NCBI RefSeq assembly: GCF_000719115.1
Contig: NZ_JOEA01000029.1
Location: 1-64,000 of the forward strand
Direction: 5' to 3'
Source: Lentzea albidocapillata
GTDB lineage: Bacteria; Actinomycetota; Actinomycetes; Mycobacteriales; Pseudonocardiaceae
Length of the DNA stretch: 64,000 nucleotides
Positions 18,170 to 25,796 of this stretch are shown here, piece after piece. A program made the position numbers and the translations under genes. Under the pieces are notes generated by a model. The model made no database searches and had not been told where the DNA came from. It saw only the letters and a program-made list of their open reading frames with translations. Numbering within the stretch: the first letter of the stretch is position 1; each line of letters opens with the position of its first letter.

Positions 18170-18811
18170 TCATCGCTTGACGCGCGGTAAAACCTGCGTC
18201 GCCTCCGGGTCGCCCTTGGAGCGCTGGCGCAGGCGGGTGACGACGAAGAGGACGACGGCCGCGGCCACGGCGAGCAGCACCAGTTTCTGGAAGACGCCGG
18301 CGTAGGACTCGACCCGATGCCAGTTCTCGCCCAGCAGGTAACCGGCTCCCACGAAGATGGTGTTCCAGATCAGGCTGCCCAATGTGGTGAGCACGAGGAA
18401 TTTCGGGAAGTTCATGCGTTCCACTCCCGCGGGCAGGGAGATGAAACTGCGGAACAGCGGCACCATTCGGCCGAAGAAGACGGCTTTGGTGCCGTGGCGG
18501 GTGAACCAGGCTTCGGTCCTGTCGAAGTCGGTCACGCGGACCAGTGGGATCCGGGCCACCAGGTTACGAGTTCTGGTGCGGCCCAGGAGCATTCCCGCGA
18601 AGTAGACGATGACGGCTCCCGCCACCGAGCCCACAGTGGTCCAGAACAGGGCCGCGGGCAGGCTGAACACGCCCTTGCTCGCCGAGAAGCCGGCCAGGGG
18701 CAGCACCAGCTCGCTCGGGATCGGCGGGAACAGATTGTCCAGGCCCACGACCACGGCCGCGCCCACGCCTCCCAGTGACTCCATCAGCGAGACGGCCCAT
18801 TCAGCCAGCAT
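18170..18811 (-). CDS. DedA-family membrane protein
   Basis: A 213-residue DedA/SNARE-associated family protein. The re-entrant region shows LDNLFPPIPSELVLPLAGF and the second FFGRMVPLFRSFISLPAGVERM with the conserved arginines; a helical C-terminus follows. DedA proteins are proton-linked lipid transporters (undecaprenyl-phosphate or phospholipid scramblases). ATG 18811 follows GAGGGGA. Divergent from the histidine kinase at 18967. Confidence 0.9.
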   Translation of the reverse strand: MLAEWAVSLMESLGGVGAAVVVGLDNLFPPIPSELVLPLAGFSASKGVFSLPAALFWTTVGSVAGAVIVYFAGMLLGRTRTRNLVARIPLVRVTDFDRTEAWFTRHGTKAVFFGRMVPLFRSFISLPAGVERMNFPKFLVLTTLGSLIWNTIFVGAGYLLGENWHRVESYAGVFQKLVLLAVAAAVVLFVVTRLRQRSKGDPEATQVLPRVKR

Positions 18812-18966
18812 CGGTTTTCCCCTCAGGTGACAGTGAAATCGGTCGGGGTCCACGTTAGGAATGGGGACTGGGCGGGACCATGAGGTTGTCCGTCGGAAAT
18901 CGTGGGGGAAACCGCAGGGCGATACTGTGGTAAACCGCAATGCCGGGCGCCGGAGGGGTCAGTACG

Positions 18967-20103
18967 GTGGCGAACGTGCATCAGGTGGAGCGGCTCAGCG
19001 CGGGTTCGTTGGTGCGTGGCTGGTTCCGGATGCTCGTGGGTCTCACGATCGGGTCGCTGACGGGAATGGCCGGTCTCGCCGCCGCGGCCGCCGGCGTGGG
19101 CGTGGTCCGGCTGACCGAGTACGAGCTCGACAGGATCACGCGGTTCGACCGGGCCGTGCACACGAACCTGCTGACACGTCAGGGATGCCGTCGTTACCTC
19201 GCGGTGCGGTGGCTGGTCGGCGCGCTCGGCGCCGGCGTGATCTGCCTGCTGACGTTCTGGTACGTCATCGGGATCTCGGTGGTGACGGCGTGGCTGTTCG
19301 ACGGCGACTGGGCGCTCATCGAGGACGCGGACCAGGTAACCCTGGGGCTGATCGCACTGATGGCGATCCCGGGAGCGCTGGTCATCTTCGTGACGACGGC
19401 CGGCGTGGTCGGTGTGGCGGTGCTGGACCGGTGGCTCGCCACCACGATGCTCGGGACCAGCCAGCAGACGCTGCTGCGCGAGCGGGTCGCGGAACTGACC
19501 AGCACGCGGGCCGAGGTCATAGAGGCGATCGACGACGAACGGCGGCGCATCGAACGCGACCTGCACGACGGCGTCCAGCAGCGGCTCGTGGCGCTCGGCA
19601 TGCTGATCGGCCGGGCGAAGCGGGCCAGGGGTGAGGAGCAGTTGCAGGAGTTGTTGCGGCAGGCGCACGACACGGCGGGCGAGGCCATCGACGAGTTGCG
19701 CGAGGTCGCGACGCGCGTCTACCCGGCCGTGCTGGACGACTCGGGGCTGGACGCGGCACTCGAGGTGCTGGCGGAACGGTCGAGCGTGCGCGTCGAGATC
19801 AGCAACCGGCTCGGGTCGTCGCCCGGCACCGCACTGGAGACGGTGATCTATTTCGTGACGTCCGAGGCCGTCACCAACGCGGCGAAGCACGCGGACCCGT
19901 CGCTGGTCGAGGTTCACGTGCGGCCGGACGGCAAGGGCGGCATCGCGATCGTGGTGCGGGACGACGGCATCGGTGGTGCCGACCCCACCGGCACCGGGCT
20001 GTCGGGGCTGGCGAGGAGGGTCAAGGCGGTGGACGGGGACTTCGAGGTGACCAGTCCGCCCGGCGGTCCCACCACGATCTACGCGAGGGTGCCGTGCGAG
20101 TGA
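18967..20103 (+). CDS. NarL-type sensor histidine kinase
   Basis: About 378 residues: three to four membrane helices in the first 170 residues, then a HisKA_3 dimerisation domain with the phospho-His in RRRIERDLHDGVQQRLVALG, and an HATPase domain with SEAVTNAAKHA (N box) and DDGIGGAD (G box). GTG 18967 is preferred because GGAGGGG lies 8 nt upstream; ATG 18940 would add nine residues. It overlaps the response-regulator gene by 10 bp. The stimulus is unknown. Confidence 0.87.
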   Translation: MANVHQVERLSAGSLVRGWFRMLVGLTIGSLTGMAGLAAAAAGVGVVRLTEYELDRITRFDRAVHTNLLTRQGCRRYLAVRWLVGALGAGVICLLTFWYVIGISVVTAWLFDGDWALIEDADQVTLGLIALMAIPGALVIFVTTAGVVGVAVLDRWLATTMLGTSQQTLLRERVAELTSTRAEVIEAIDDERRRIERDLHDGVQQRLVALGMLIGRAKRARGEEQLQELLRQAHDTAGEAIDELREVATRVYPAVLDDSGLDAALEVLAERSSVRVEISNRLGSSPGTALETVIYFVTSEAVTNAAKHADPSLVEVHVRPDGKGGIAIVVRDDGIGGADPTGTGLSGLARRVKAVDGDFEVTSPPGGPTTIYARVPCE

Positions 20104-20738
20104 TCCTGGCCGAGGACTCGACGCTGCTGCGCGAGGGCCTGATCCGGTTGCTCGCCGAGGAGGGGCACGACGTCGTGGCCGCCGTCGGCACCGCGCCGGA
20201 GTTGTTGAAGGCCACCGAAGAACACCGGCCGGACATAGTGGTGACGGACGTCCGGATGCCGCCGGACCACAAGGACGACGGCATGCGCGCCGCGCTGGAG
20301 ATCCGGGAGCGGTGGCCGGAGGTCAGCGTGCTGGTGCTCTCGCAGTACGTCGAGAACCGCTACGCCACCGAGCTCATCACCAGCACCGGTGGCAAGGTCG
20401 GCTACCTGCTCAAGGATCGGGTGGCGCAGGTGGACGAGTTCCTGGAGGCACTGGACAGGGTCGCGGCGGGCGGCGCGGCGTTCGACCCGGAGGTCGTGCG
20501 CAGGCTGCTGACCAGGACGACGCACGTCGACCCGCTCGAAACGCTGACCGCGCGGGAGAAGGAGGTCCTCGAACTGATGGCCCAGGGCCTCACCAACGCC
20601 CGCATCTCCGCCCAGCTGCACATCTCGCAGAGCGCCGCGGAGAAGCACATCAACGCGATCTTCGACAAGCTCGGCCTCTCCGGCTCGTCCGGCCTGAGCC
20701 GCCGGGTGGTGGCCGTCGTCCGTTACCTGGGCAGCTGA
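20094..20738 (+). CDS. NarL/LuxR-family response regulator
   Basis: A 214-residue regulator: receiver domain with acidic pocket E7/D8, phospho-Asp D52 (VVTDVRMP) and Lys in GYLLKD, and a C-terminal LuxR helix-turn-helix (LTAREKEVLELMAQGLTNARISAQLHISQSAAEKHINAIFDKL is the region; recognition helix near the end). It pairs with the kinase just upstream. Its stop overlaps the start of the phosphotransferase pseudogene as TGATG. Confidence 0.92.
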   Translation: MRVILAEDSTLLREGLIRLLAEEGHDVVAAVGTAPELLKATEEHRPDIVVTDVRMPPDHKDDGMRAALEIRERWPEVSVLVLSQYVENRYATELITSTGGKVGYLLKDRVAQVDEFLEALDRVAAGGAAFDPEVVRRLLTRTTHVDPLETLTAREKEVLELMAQGLTNARISAQLHISQSAAEKHINAIFDKLGLSGSSGLSRRVVAVVRYLGS

Positions 20739-21485
20739 TGACCGTCGAGGAGCTGCTCACGACGCGGGGCGCGAAACTCGAGCGCGGCACGTTCAACGAT
20801 GCCGTTGTGGTGAAGGGGAAGTGGGTCGCGAGGTTCCCCCGCCAGGACCTGCACGACGCACGGCGGCGCGCGCAGGCGCTCAGGCGGATCTTGCGGCTCG
20901 GCCTGCCGTTCGCCGTGCCGGAGGTCATCGAGGACCGGCTGGACCTGCCGCTGGGCCAGGCCCACGTCGTCATCTCGTACCTGCCCGGCAAGCAGGCGCG
21001 GACCGTGAGCGACGACGCGGTCCGCGATGTGCTCGATGCCCTCGCGGAAGTCGAGCTGGACGCCGAACTCGTTGCCCTGCTTGACGAACCGCTGCACCAC
21101 GCGGGCGGGCGGCACGCAGCGGAGACGATCACGGAGCTGGTGTCCCCGCTACTCGACGCCGACAAACGCGCCGGGGAAGTCCTGCGACGATTCGCGGAGA
21201 TGCCACCGGCGACGGGCTTCGTGCACGGCGACCTGGCACCGGTGAACCTGCGCTGACACAAGGGAGAAGTCAGCGGGATCATCGACTGGGACTTCGCCTG
21301 CGCGGGCGATCCCGCACTCGACGCCGCCGCGTTCGCGAACTACGGCTGGCCCCTGGTCCAGCGGGTCAGGCCAGACCTGTACGACCGGCGCGGTGTCCGC
21401 GATCCGCCGGCACAGCGACCCGGCGAGGTTCCTCGCCTGGTTCCGCCGCCGCTGCGCGGTCCGCGAACACCCACCGGCCAGCTGA
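20738..21485 (+). pseudogene. Broken aminoglycoside/choline-kinase-type phosphotransferase gene
   Basis: The first 172 codons read as an APH-family kinase with GTFNDAVVVKGKWVARFPR and the catalytic loop HGDLAPVNLR. A TGA at 21254-21256 then stands where the family usually has Trp. The same frame resumes with HKGEVSGIIDWDFACAGDP, including the metal-binding IDWD, and near 21386-21390 the homology moves to another frame (AVSAIRRHSDPARFLAWFRRR) that ends at 21485. So the gene carries one nonsense codon and one frameshift. ATG 20738 is coupled to the upstream response regulator. A sequencing error could explain one lesion but hardly both. Confidence 0.8.
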
Positions 21486-21501
21486 AAGAACGAGCCGGGC
21501 A

Positions 21502-21999
21502 CTAACTCCAGGACGCCGGGACGAAGACGTCGAAGCTGCGGTCGGAGAGGCCCCAGTGGTCGCGCCTGGTGACGATCGCGCACGTCACCTGCGCGCAGTC
21601 GAGGTTGCCCCCGGCCTGCTTGACGTGGATCTGCGCGGTGAACGAGCCGTCCGCCGCGATCGGCACGCTCGGGTTGGTGCCGATCGGCGTGTTGGTCACC
21701 CACGCCGACGGGCCGACACCGCTGCCGCCCTGGCCGTCGCCGCCCAGGCACGGGGTCGGGGTCGTGCCGTAGCTGTAGTCGTCGGGCACCTGGCACAACG
21801 CCACGTAGTAGCCCTTGGCCGGGTCGTAGCCGGTGCCGGTCACGGTGATCGTCTCACCGGCCACGACGAGGTCGGTGGCGTTGGACGCGCTCAGGGTGTG
21901 ACCGTTGCGGGAAGCGCTTCCCGGAGCGGCCGCGGCAGGCACGGCGGTCGTCACGAGGGCGGCCGCTACTGCTGCCGTTGCCAGGATCTTTCTTGCCAT
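21502..21999 (-). CDS. Secreted Ig-like protein of the haem/iron locus
   Basis: A 165-residue exported protein: signal peptide ending around VPAAAA, then a beta-rich domain with VAGETITVTGTGYDPAKGYYVALC, and a conserved-looking C-terminal part with a Cys pair (NLDCAQVTCAIVTRRDHWG). The same layout, including DC-x4-CxxxT...HG, is found in the surface protein at 24900-25796, so the two are paralogues. Neocarzinostatin-like folds have similar disulfides, but a haem or iron role is suggested only by context: the DtxR-type box lies between this gene and hmuT. ATG 21999 follows AGGA by 6 nt. Confidence 0.7.
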   Translation of the reverse strand: MARKILATAAVAAALVTTAVPAAAAPGSASRNGHTLSASNATDLVVAGETITVTGTGYDPAKGYYVALCQVPDDYSYGTTPTPCLGGDGQGGSGVGPSAWVTNTPIGTNPSVPIAADGSFTAQIHVKQAGGNLDCAQVTCAIVTRRDHWGLSDRSFDVFVPASWS

Positions 22000-22057
22000 C
22001 ACTTGTCCTTGGTGTGAATGGGGACTTCGGATGTGGTGGGAGCTTCACCCTAGACTG

Positions 22058-22076
22058 TTAGGTAAGCCTAAGTTAA
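22058..22076. promoter_or_regulatory. DtxR/IdeR-type iron box
   Basis: TTAGGTAAGCCTAAGTTAA matches 16 of 19 positions of the DtxR/IdeR consensus TTAGGTTAGCCTAACCTAA as I recall it. It lies in the 86-bp gap between the divergent secreted-protein gene and hmuT-like gene, 10 bp before the GTG of the latter, so it should repress both directions when iron is sufficient. Confidence 0.85.
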
Positions 22077-22085
22077 GTTCAAAGC

Positions 22086-23144
22086 GTGAGAATCTGGGTG
22101 GCTGTGCTCACGGTCGCGCTGGTCGCGGGATGCACCGGACCGGCGAACCGCAACGCGCCGGAAGTACCGCAGGGCGATCCGGGCAGAACTCCGCTGGAAC
22201 AACTGGAACCGGTGCAGGACCCGCGGCAGAAGTCCGGGCCGAGCACCGCGACGGTGGCGGTGCCGGACGTCGTACCGATCAGCGACACGACATCCCCGGT
22301 GCTGCCCACGACGATCACCGACGCGCAGGACACCAAGGTCACGGTGACCAGCGCGGACCGGATTCTCGCCTTCGACCAGTACGGCACGCTTGGCGCCACG
22401 GTGTTCGGGCTGGGCCTGGGCAGCCGGATGGTCGGGCGCGACACGTCGACCGGTTTTCCCGCCGCCGCACAGCTTCCGCTCGTCACGACGAACGGGCACC
22501 AGCTCAACGCCGAGGCGATCCTCGCGCTGCGGCCGACCGTCGTGATCACCGACACCACGCTCGGGCCGTGGGACGTGGTGCTGCAACTCAGGGATTCCGG
22601 CATCCCCGTCGTCGTCACGGAGTCGCGGCGAGCCGTCAACAACGTCGGCGAGCTGATCAAGCAGGTCGCCGACGCCCTCGGTGTGCCGGGAGAGGGCGAG
22701 AAACTGGCCTACCGCACGACGATCGAGATCGAGAAGGCCAAGATCACGGCCCAGCGGCTCGCGAACGGATCGGGGCTGCGGATCGTGTTTCTCTACGTCA
22801 GAGGCCAATCCGGGGTCTACCAGATGTTCGGTCAGGGCACCGGCGCGGACGAGCTGATCACCGCGATCGGCGGGGTCGATGTCGCCACCGAGGTCGGACT
22901 GCAGGGCTCCAAGCCGATCAACCCGGAGGCGTTGTCCAGGGCGGCGCCGGACGTGATCCTGGTGATGTCGAAGGGACTCGCGTCCGTCGGCGGGGTCGAC
23001 GGCATGGTCGGCGTGCCCGGTGTCGCGCAGACGCCGGCCGGGCAGAAGCGCCGGATCATCGACATGAACGACTACCAGGTGCTGAGCTTCGGACCGCTGA
23101 CCGCCTCCGTGATCGACGGCCTGGCCAGGGCGCTGTACACGTGA
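22086..23144 (+). CDS. hmuT: Haem ABC transporter substrate-binding lipoprotein (HmuT-like)
   Basis: A 352-residue lipoprotein (lipobox LVAGC) with a class III periplasmic-binding fold: TSADRILAFDQYGTLGATVFGLGLGSRMVGRD, a long central helix, and ALRPTVVITDT. The family binds haem or siderophores and hands them to the permease. GTG 22086 has no good ribosome site and may be translated from a short or absent leader. Start of a tightly coupled operon of five genes (hmuT-U-V, surface protein, HtaA protein) under the DtxR box. Confidence 0.85.
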   Translation: MRIWVAVLTVALVAGCTGPANRNAPEVPQGDPGRTPLEQLEPVQDPRQKSGPSTATVAVPDVVPISDTTSPVLPTTITDAQDTKVTVTSADRILAFDQYGTLGATVFGLGLGSRMVGRDTSTGFPAAAQLPLVTTNGHQLNAEAILALRPTVVITDTTLGPWDVVLQLRDSGIPVVVTESRRAVNNVGELIKQVADALGVPGEGEKLAYRTTIEIEKAKITAQRLANGSGLRIVFLYVRGQSGVYQMFGQGTGADELITAIGGVDVATEVGLQGSKPINPEALSRAAPDVILVMSKGLASVGGVDGMVGVPGVAQTPAGQKRRIIDMNDYQVLSFGPLTASVIDGLARALYT

Positions 23145-24145
23145 GGTCGCTGCTCTTCCTGACGCTCGCCGTCCTGCTGTTCGGGGCCGTGCTGCTGTCC
23201 GCGTCCGTCGGCCAGTTCCCGATTCCCGTCGGCGAGGTCTTCGCGTCGCTGTTCGGGAGCCCGTCGAGTGATCCGATGGCCGAGGCGACGCTGTGGAACG
23301 TCCGGTTCCCGCGCGTGGTGATGTCGATCGTCGTCGGCGCCGTGCTCGGGGTCGCGGGCGCGTTGATGCAGGGCGTGTTCGGCAACCCGCTCGCGGAACC
23401 GAGCGTGGTCGGGGTGTCGAGCGGTGCCGCGGTCGGCGCGTGCCTGACGATCGTGTTCCAGCTGACCTTCTTCGGCCAGTTCACGACGCCGGTCATCGCC
23501 TTCGCGTTCGGGCTGGCCGCGACGCTGCTCGTGTACTCGTTCGCGCGGTCGGGCGGCCGCACCGAGGTGGTCACGCTGATCCTGACCGGTGTCGCGATCA
23601 ACGCGGTGGCGGGCGCGGGGATCGCGTTCCTGACGTTCCTCGGCGACCAGCAGGCACGCGAGCAGATCGTGTTCTGGCAACTCGGCAGCATCGCCGGCGC
23701 GCGGTGGAGCTACGTCTGGACGGTGCTGCCTCTCGCGGTCGCCGGCATCGCGCTCGCCGCGGTCCTCGCCCGGAGGCTCGACCTGCTGTCGCTCGGCGAA
23801 CGGCCCGCGCGACACCTCGGCGTGAACGTCGAGGTGCTCAGGCTCGGTTCGATCGTGCTGGTGGCGCTGATGGTGTCGGCCGCGGTGTCGTTCACCGGCG
23901 TGATCGGGTTCGTCGGACTCGTGGTGCCGCACCTGATCCGGATGATCGCCGGCCCCGGCCACCGCGTGCTGCTGCCTGCCAGCGCGCTCGGCGGCGCGTT
24001 GCTGCTGGTCGCGGCGGATCTGGGCGCGCGTGGCGTGATCACCTTCGTCGACCTGCCGATCGGGATGCTGACCGCGCTCGTCGGCGGGCCGTTCTTCTTC
24101 TGGCTGCTCAGGAGGACACGGCAGCAGGCGGGTGGCTGGGCGTGA
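23141..24145 (+). CDS. hmuU: Haem ABC transporter permease (HmuU-like)
   Basis: A 334-residue FecCD/BtuC-family permease with about ten helices. Family stretches: RFPRVVMSIVVGAVLGVAGALMQGVFGNPLAEPSVVGVSSGAA (region), LILTGVAINAV, FTGVIGFVGLVVPHLIRMIAGPGHR, and VDLPIGMLTALVGGPFFFWLL. GTG 23141 overlaps the hmuT stop as GTGA, and the stop overlaps the hmuV start the same way. Confidence 0.9.
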   Translation: MRSLLFLTLAVLLFGAVLLSASVGQFPIPVGEVFASLFGSPSSDPMAEATLWNVRFPRVVMSIVVGAVLGVAGALMQGVFGNPLAEPSVVGVSSGAAVGACLTIVFQLTFFGQFTTPVIAFAFGLAATLLVYSFARSGGRTEVVTLILTGVAINAVAGAGIAFLTFLGDQQAREQIVFWQLGSIAGARWSYVWTVLPLAVAGIALAAVLARRLDLLSLGERPARHLGVNVEVLRLGSIVLVALMVSAAVSFTGVIGFVGLVVPHLIRMIAGPGHRVLLPASALGGALLLVAADLGARGVITFVDLPIGMLTALVGGPFFFWLLRRTRQQAGGWA

Positions 24146-24903
24146 AGCCGGAGATGTGCTGCGAGAACGTGTCGGTCCGGCTGGGCGGGCAGCAGGTGCT
24201 GCGCGACCTCAACCTGACGGTGGCCTCCGGTGAGGTGCTGGCGCTGGTCGGGCCGAACGGCGCGGGCAAGTCCACGGCGCTCGCGGTGCTGGCAGGCGAC
24301 GTCCGGGCCGACGCCGGTTCGGTGTGGCTGGACGGGAAACCGCTCGGCGAGTGGTCCGCGCGCGAGACCGCCCGGCGCCGATCCGTTCTGCTGCAACGGA
24401 TCACGCTGTCGTTCCCCTTCACGGTGGCCGACGTGGTCCGGATGGGCCGGGCGCCGTGGGACGACGACGAGGACGTGGTCGCCGAGGTGATGGAGCAGAC
24501 CGAGATGGCCGCGTTCGCCGGGCGGAAGTTCACGACGCTCTCCGGCGGCGAGCAGGCCAGGGCCGCGCTCGCTCGCGTGCTCGCCCAACGGGCCGGGGTG
24601 CTGCTGCTGGACGAACCGACGGCCGCCCTGGACATTCGGCATTCCGAACTGGTGCTGCGCACGGCCGCGAGCCAGGCGGCGCAGGGCAACGCGGTGCTGG
24701 TGGTGTTGCACGACCTCGGGATGGCCGCGGCGCACGCGGACCGGGTCGCGGTGATGTCCGGAGGCTCGATCGTCGCGGACGGGCCGCCGGACGAGGTGCT
24801 CACCGGGGAACTGCTGAGCGAGGTCTACCGGCATCGGGTCGAGGTGTTCGCGCATCCGCGGACCGGGCGGCCGGTCGTGCTGCCGTGGAGAGGGGAAGCA
24901 TGA
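24142..24903 (+). CDS. hmuV: Haem ABC transporter ATPase (HmuV-like)
   Basis: A 253-residue ABC ATPase: Walker A GPNGAGKSTAL, Q-loop (LLQRITLSFPFTVADVVRMGRAPW is the family-specific part), signature LSGGEQARAALARVLAQ, Walker B VLLLDEPTAALD and H-switch LHDLGMAAAHADRV. It powers the HmuU permease. GTG 24142 overlaps hmuU by 4 bp and the gene overlaps the next ATG as ATGA. Confidence 0.9.
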   Translation: MKPEMCCENVSVRLGGQQVLRDLNLTVASGEVLALVGPNGAGKSTALAVLAGDVRADAGSVWLDGKPLGEWSARETARRRSVLLQRITLSFPFTVADVVRMGRAPWDDDEDVVAEVMEQTEMAAFAGRKFTTLSGGEQARAALARVLAQRAGVLLLDEPTAALDIRHSELVLRTAASQAAQGNAVLVVLHDLGMAAAHADRVAVMSGGSIVADGPPDEVLTGELLSEVYRHRVEVFAHPRTGRPVVLPWRGEA

Positions 24904-25796
24904 GGCCGAAAACTGTCGGTGTCGTCTGGAAGAATAAAAGCAAGGGGACCCCCTGGAGGGGACCCCTGCGTGAGCCTTCAACGCCGAGCCCGCGGCGTGA
25001 GGCTGCGCGGCGTGAGGCAGCACGAGGGTTGCGGACGCTGGTGGCCGTGGCCCTGCTGGTCCTCACCGTGGCACCGGCCCAGGCGCAGGGCGCGCGCGTG
25101 TCAGCCGTGCCGGCCAGCGCCGATCCCGAGTACGCGACCACACTCTCGTTGCGCGGCACCGGTTTCCAGTCTGTCAAGAACGGCTACGGCGGCGTCTACG
25201 TGTTCTTCGGCTGGGTGTCCGAGCAGTGGCGGCCCAGCCAGGGCGGGGCGTCCGGCACGACGATGCGCTACGTCCAGGACCGCGAGGCCAAGGACAACAA
25301 CGGCTACCAGAGGTTCATCTCCTTCCCCGGCGGCGAGACCGAACACGCCGCGAACGGGACGGTGAACGCCGACGGCACGTGGAGCGCGCAACTCAACGTG
25401 CCCGGTGCGAGGTTCAAGGCGGCCGGGCGTGAAGGGGCAGTGTCCGAAGTGGACTGTCTCAAGGTCATCTGCGGCGTCATCACCATCGGCGCGCACGGCG
25501 TGGTGAACGCGAACAACGAGACATTCACGCCGATCAAGTTCGAAGTCCCGAACCAGCCCGCACCACAGACAACGACGACACCGGCCAAAACGACCACCCC
25601 GACGACAACCGCAACCACCACCCCGACGACAACTACAACGACGACCACGACTCAGCCTGAGGTCCAGCCGGCAGCACAGGCCAGCCCCGACGAACGACCG
25701 GGCTGGCTCATCCCCGGCGGCATCGGCGCCGCCGTGCTGCTCGCGGCGGGCCTCGTGTGGTGGCTGCGGTTCAGAAGGGGCAAGACCGATGCGTAG
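24900..25796 (+). CDS. Membrane-anchored surface protein of the haem locus (start uncertain)
   Basis: If ATG 24900 is used, 298 residues: an unusual 43-residue Arg/Lys-rich lead, a hydrophobic signal (LRTLVAVALLVLTVAPAQA), a beta-rich domain of about 150 residues with LSLRGTGF and the Cys pair EVDCLKVICGVITIGAHG, a Thr/Pro-rich linker (about 560 nt of A/C-rich DNA), one membrane helix (GGIGAAVLLAAGLVWWL) and a basic tail RFRRGK. It is a paralogue of the protein at 21502. The lead region holds a strong hairpin and a 12-bp tandem repeat (RREAARREAA), so the true start may be TTG 25029 or GTG 25041, just before the signal sequence. Probably passes haem to HmuT. Confidence 0.7.
   Translation: MRPKTVGVVWKNKSKGTPWRGPLREPSTPSPRREAARREAARGLRTLVAVALLVLTVAPAQAQGARVSAVPASADPEYATTLSLRGTGFQSVKNGYGGVYVFFGWVSEQWRPSQGGASGTTMRYVQDREAKDNNGYQRFISFPGGETEHAANGTVNADGTWSAQLNVPGARFKAAGREGAVSEVDCLKVICGVITIGAHGVVNANNETFTPIKFEVPNQPAPQTTTTPAKTTTPTTTATTTPTTTTTTTTTQPEVQPAAQASPDERPGWLIPGGIGAAVLLAAGLVWWLRFRRGKTDA
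24943..24967. repeat. Strong hairpin between hmuV and the surface-protein signal sequence
   Basis: AGGGGACCCC and GGGGACCCCT pair over 9 of 10 bp with a central A-A mismatch and a 5-nt loop. On the minus strand it is followed by TTGCTTTTATT, like an intrinsic terminator; on the plus strand it would lie in the leader or in the lead codons of the next gene. Confidence 0.6.
24992..25018 (+). repeat. 12-bp tandem repeat in the lead of the surface-protein gene
   Basis: GCGGCGTGAGGC occurs twice, separated by 3 bp (24992-25003 and 25007-25018). In frame it encodes the repeated peptide RREAA. Its position just before the signal peptide adds to doubt about the ATG 24900 start. Confidence 0.6.

Noticed and set aside
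21905-23140. Plus-strand extension upstream of hmuU
   Set aside because: Arg/Gly-rich shadow of hmuT in another frame; the permease begins at GTG 23141 with GTGA overlap and a normal first membrane helix.
25560-25660. A/C-rich ACA/ACC repeats, considered as a CRISPR-like or microsatellite array
   Set aside because: They encode the Thr/Pro linker of the surface protein; there are no repeat-spacer units.
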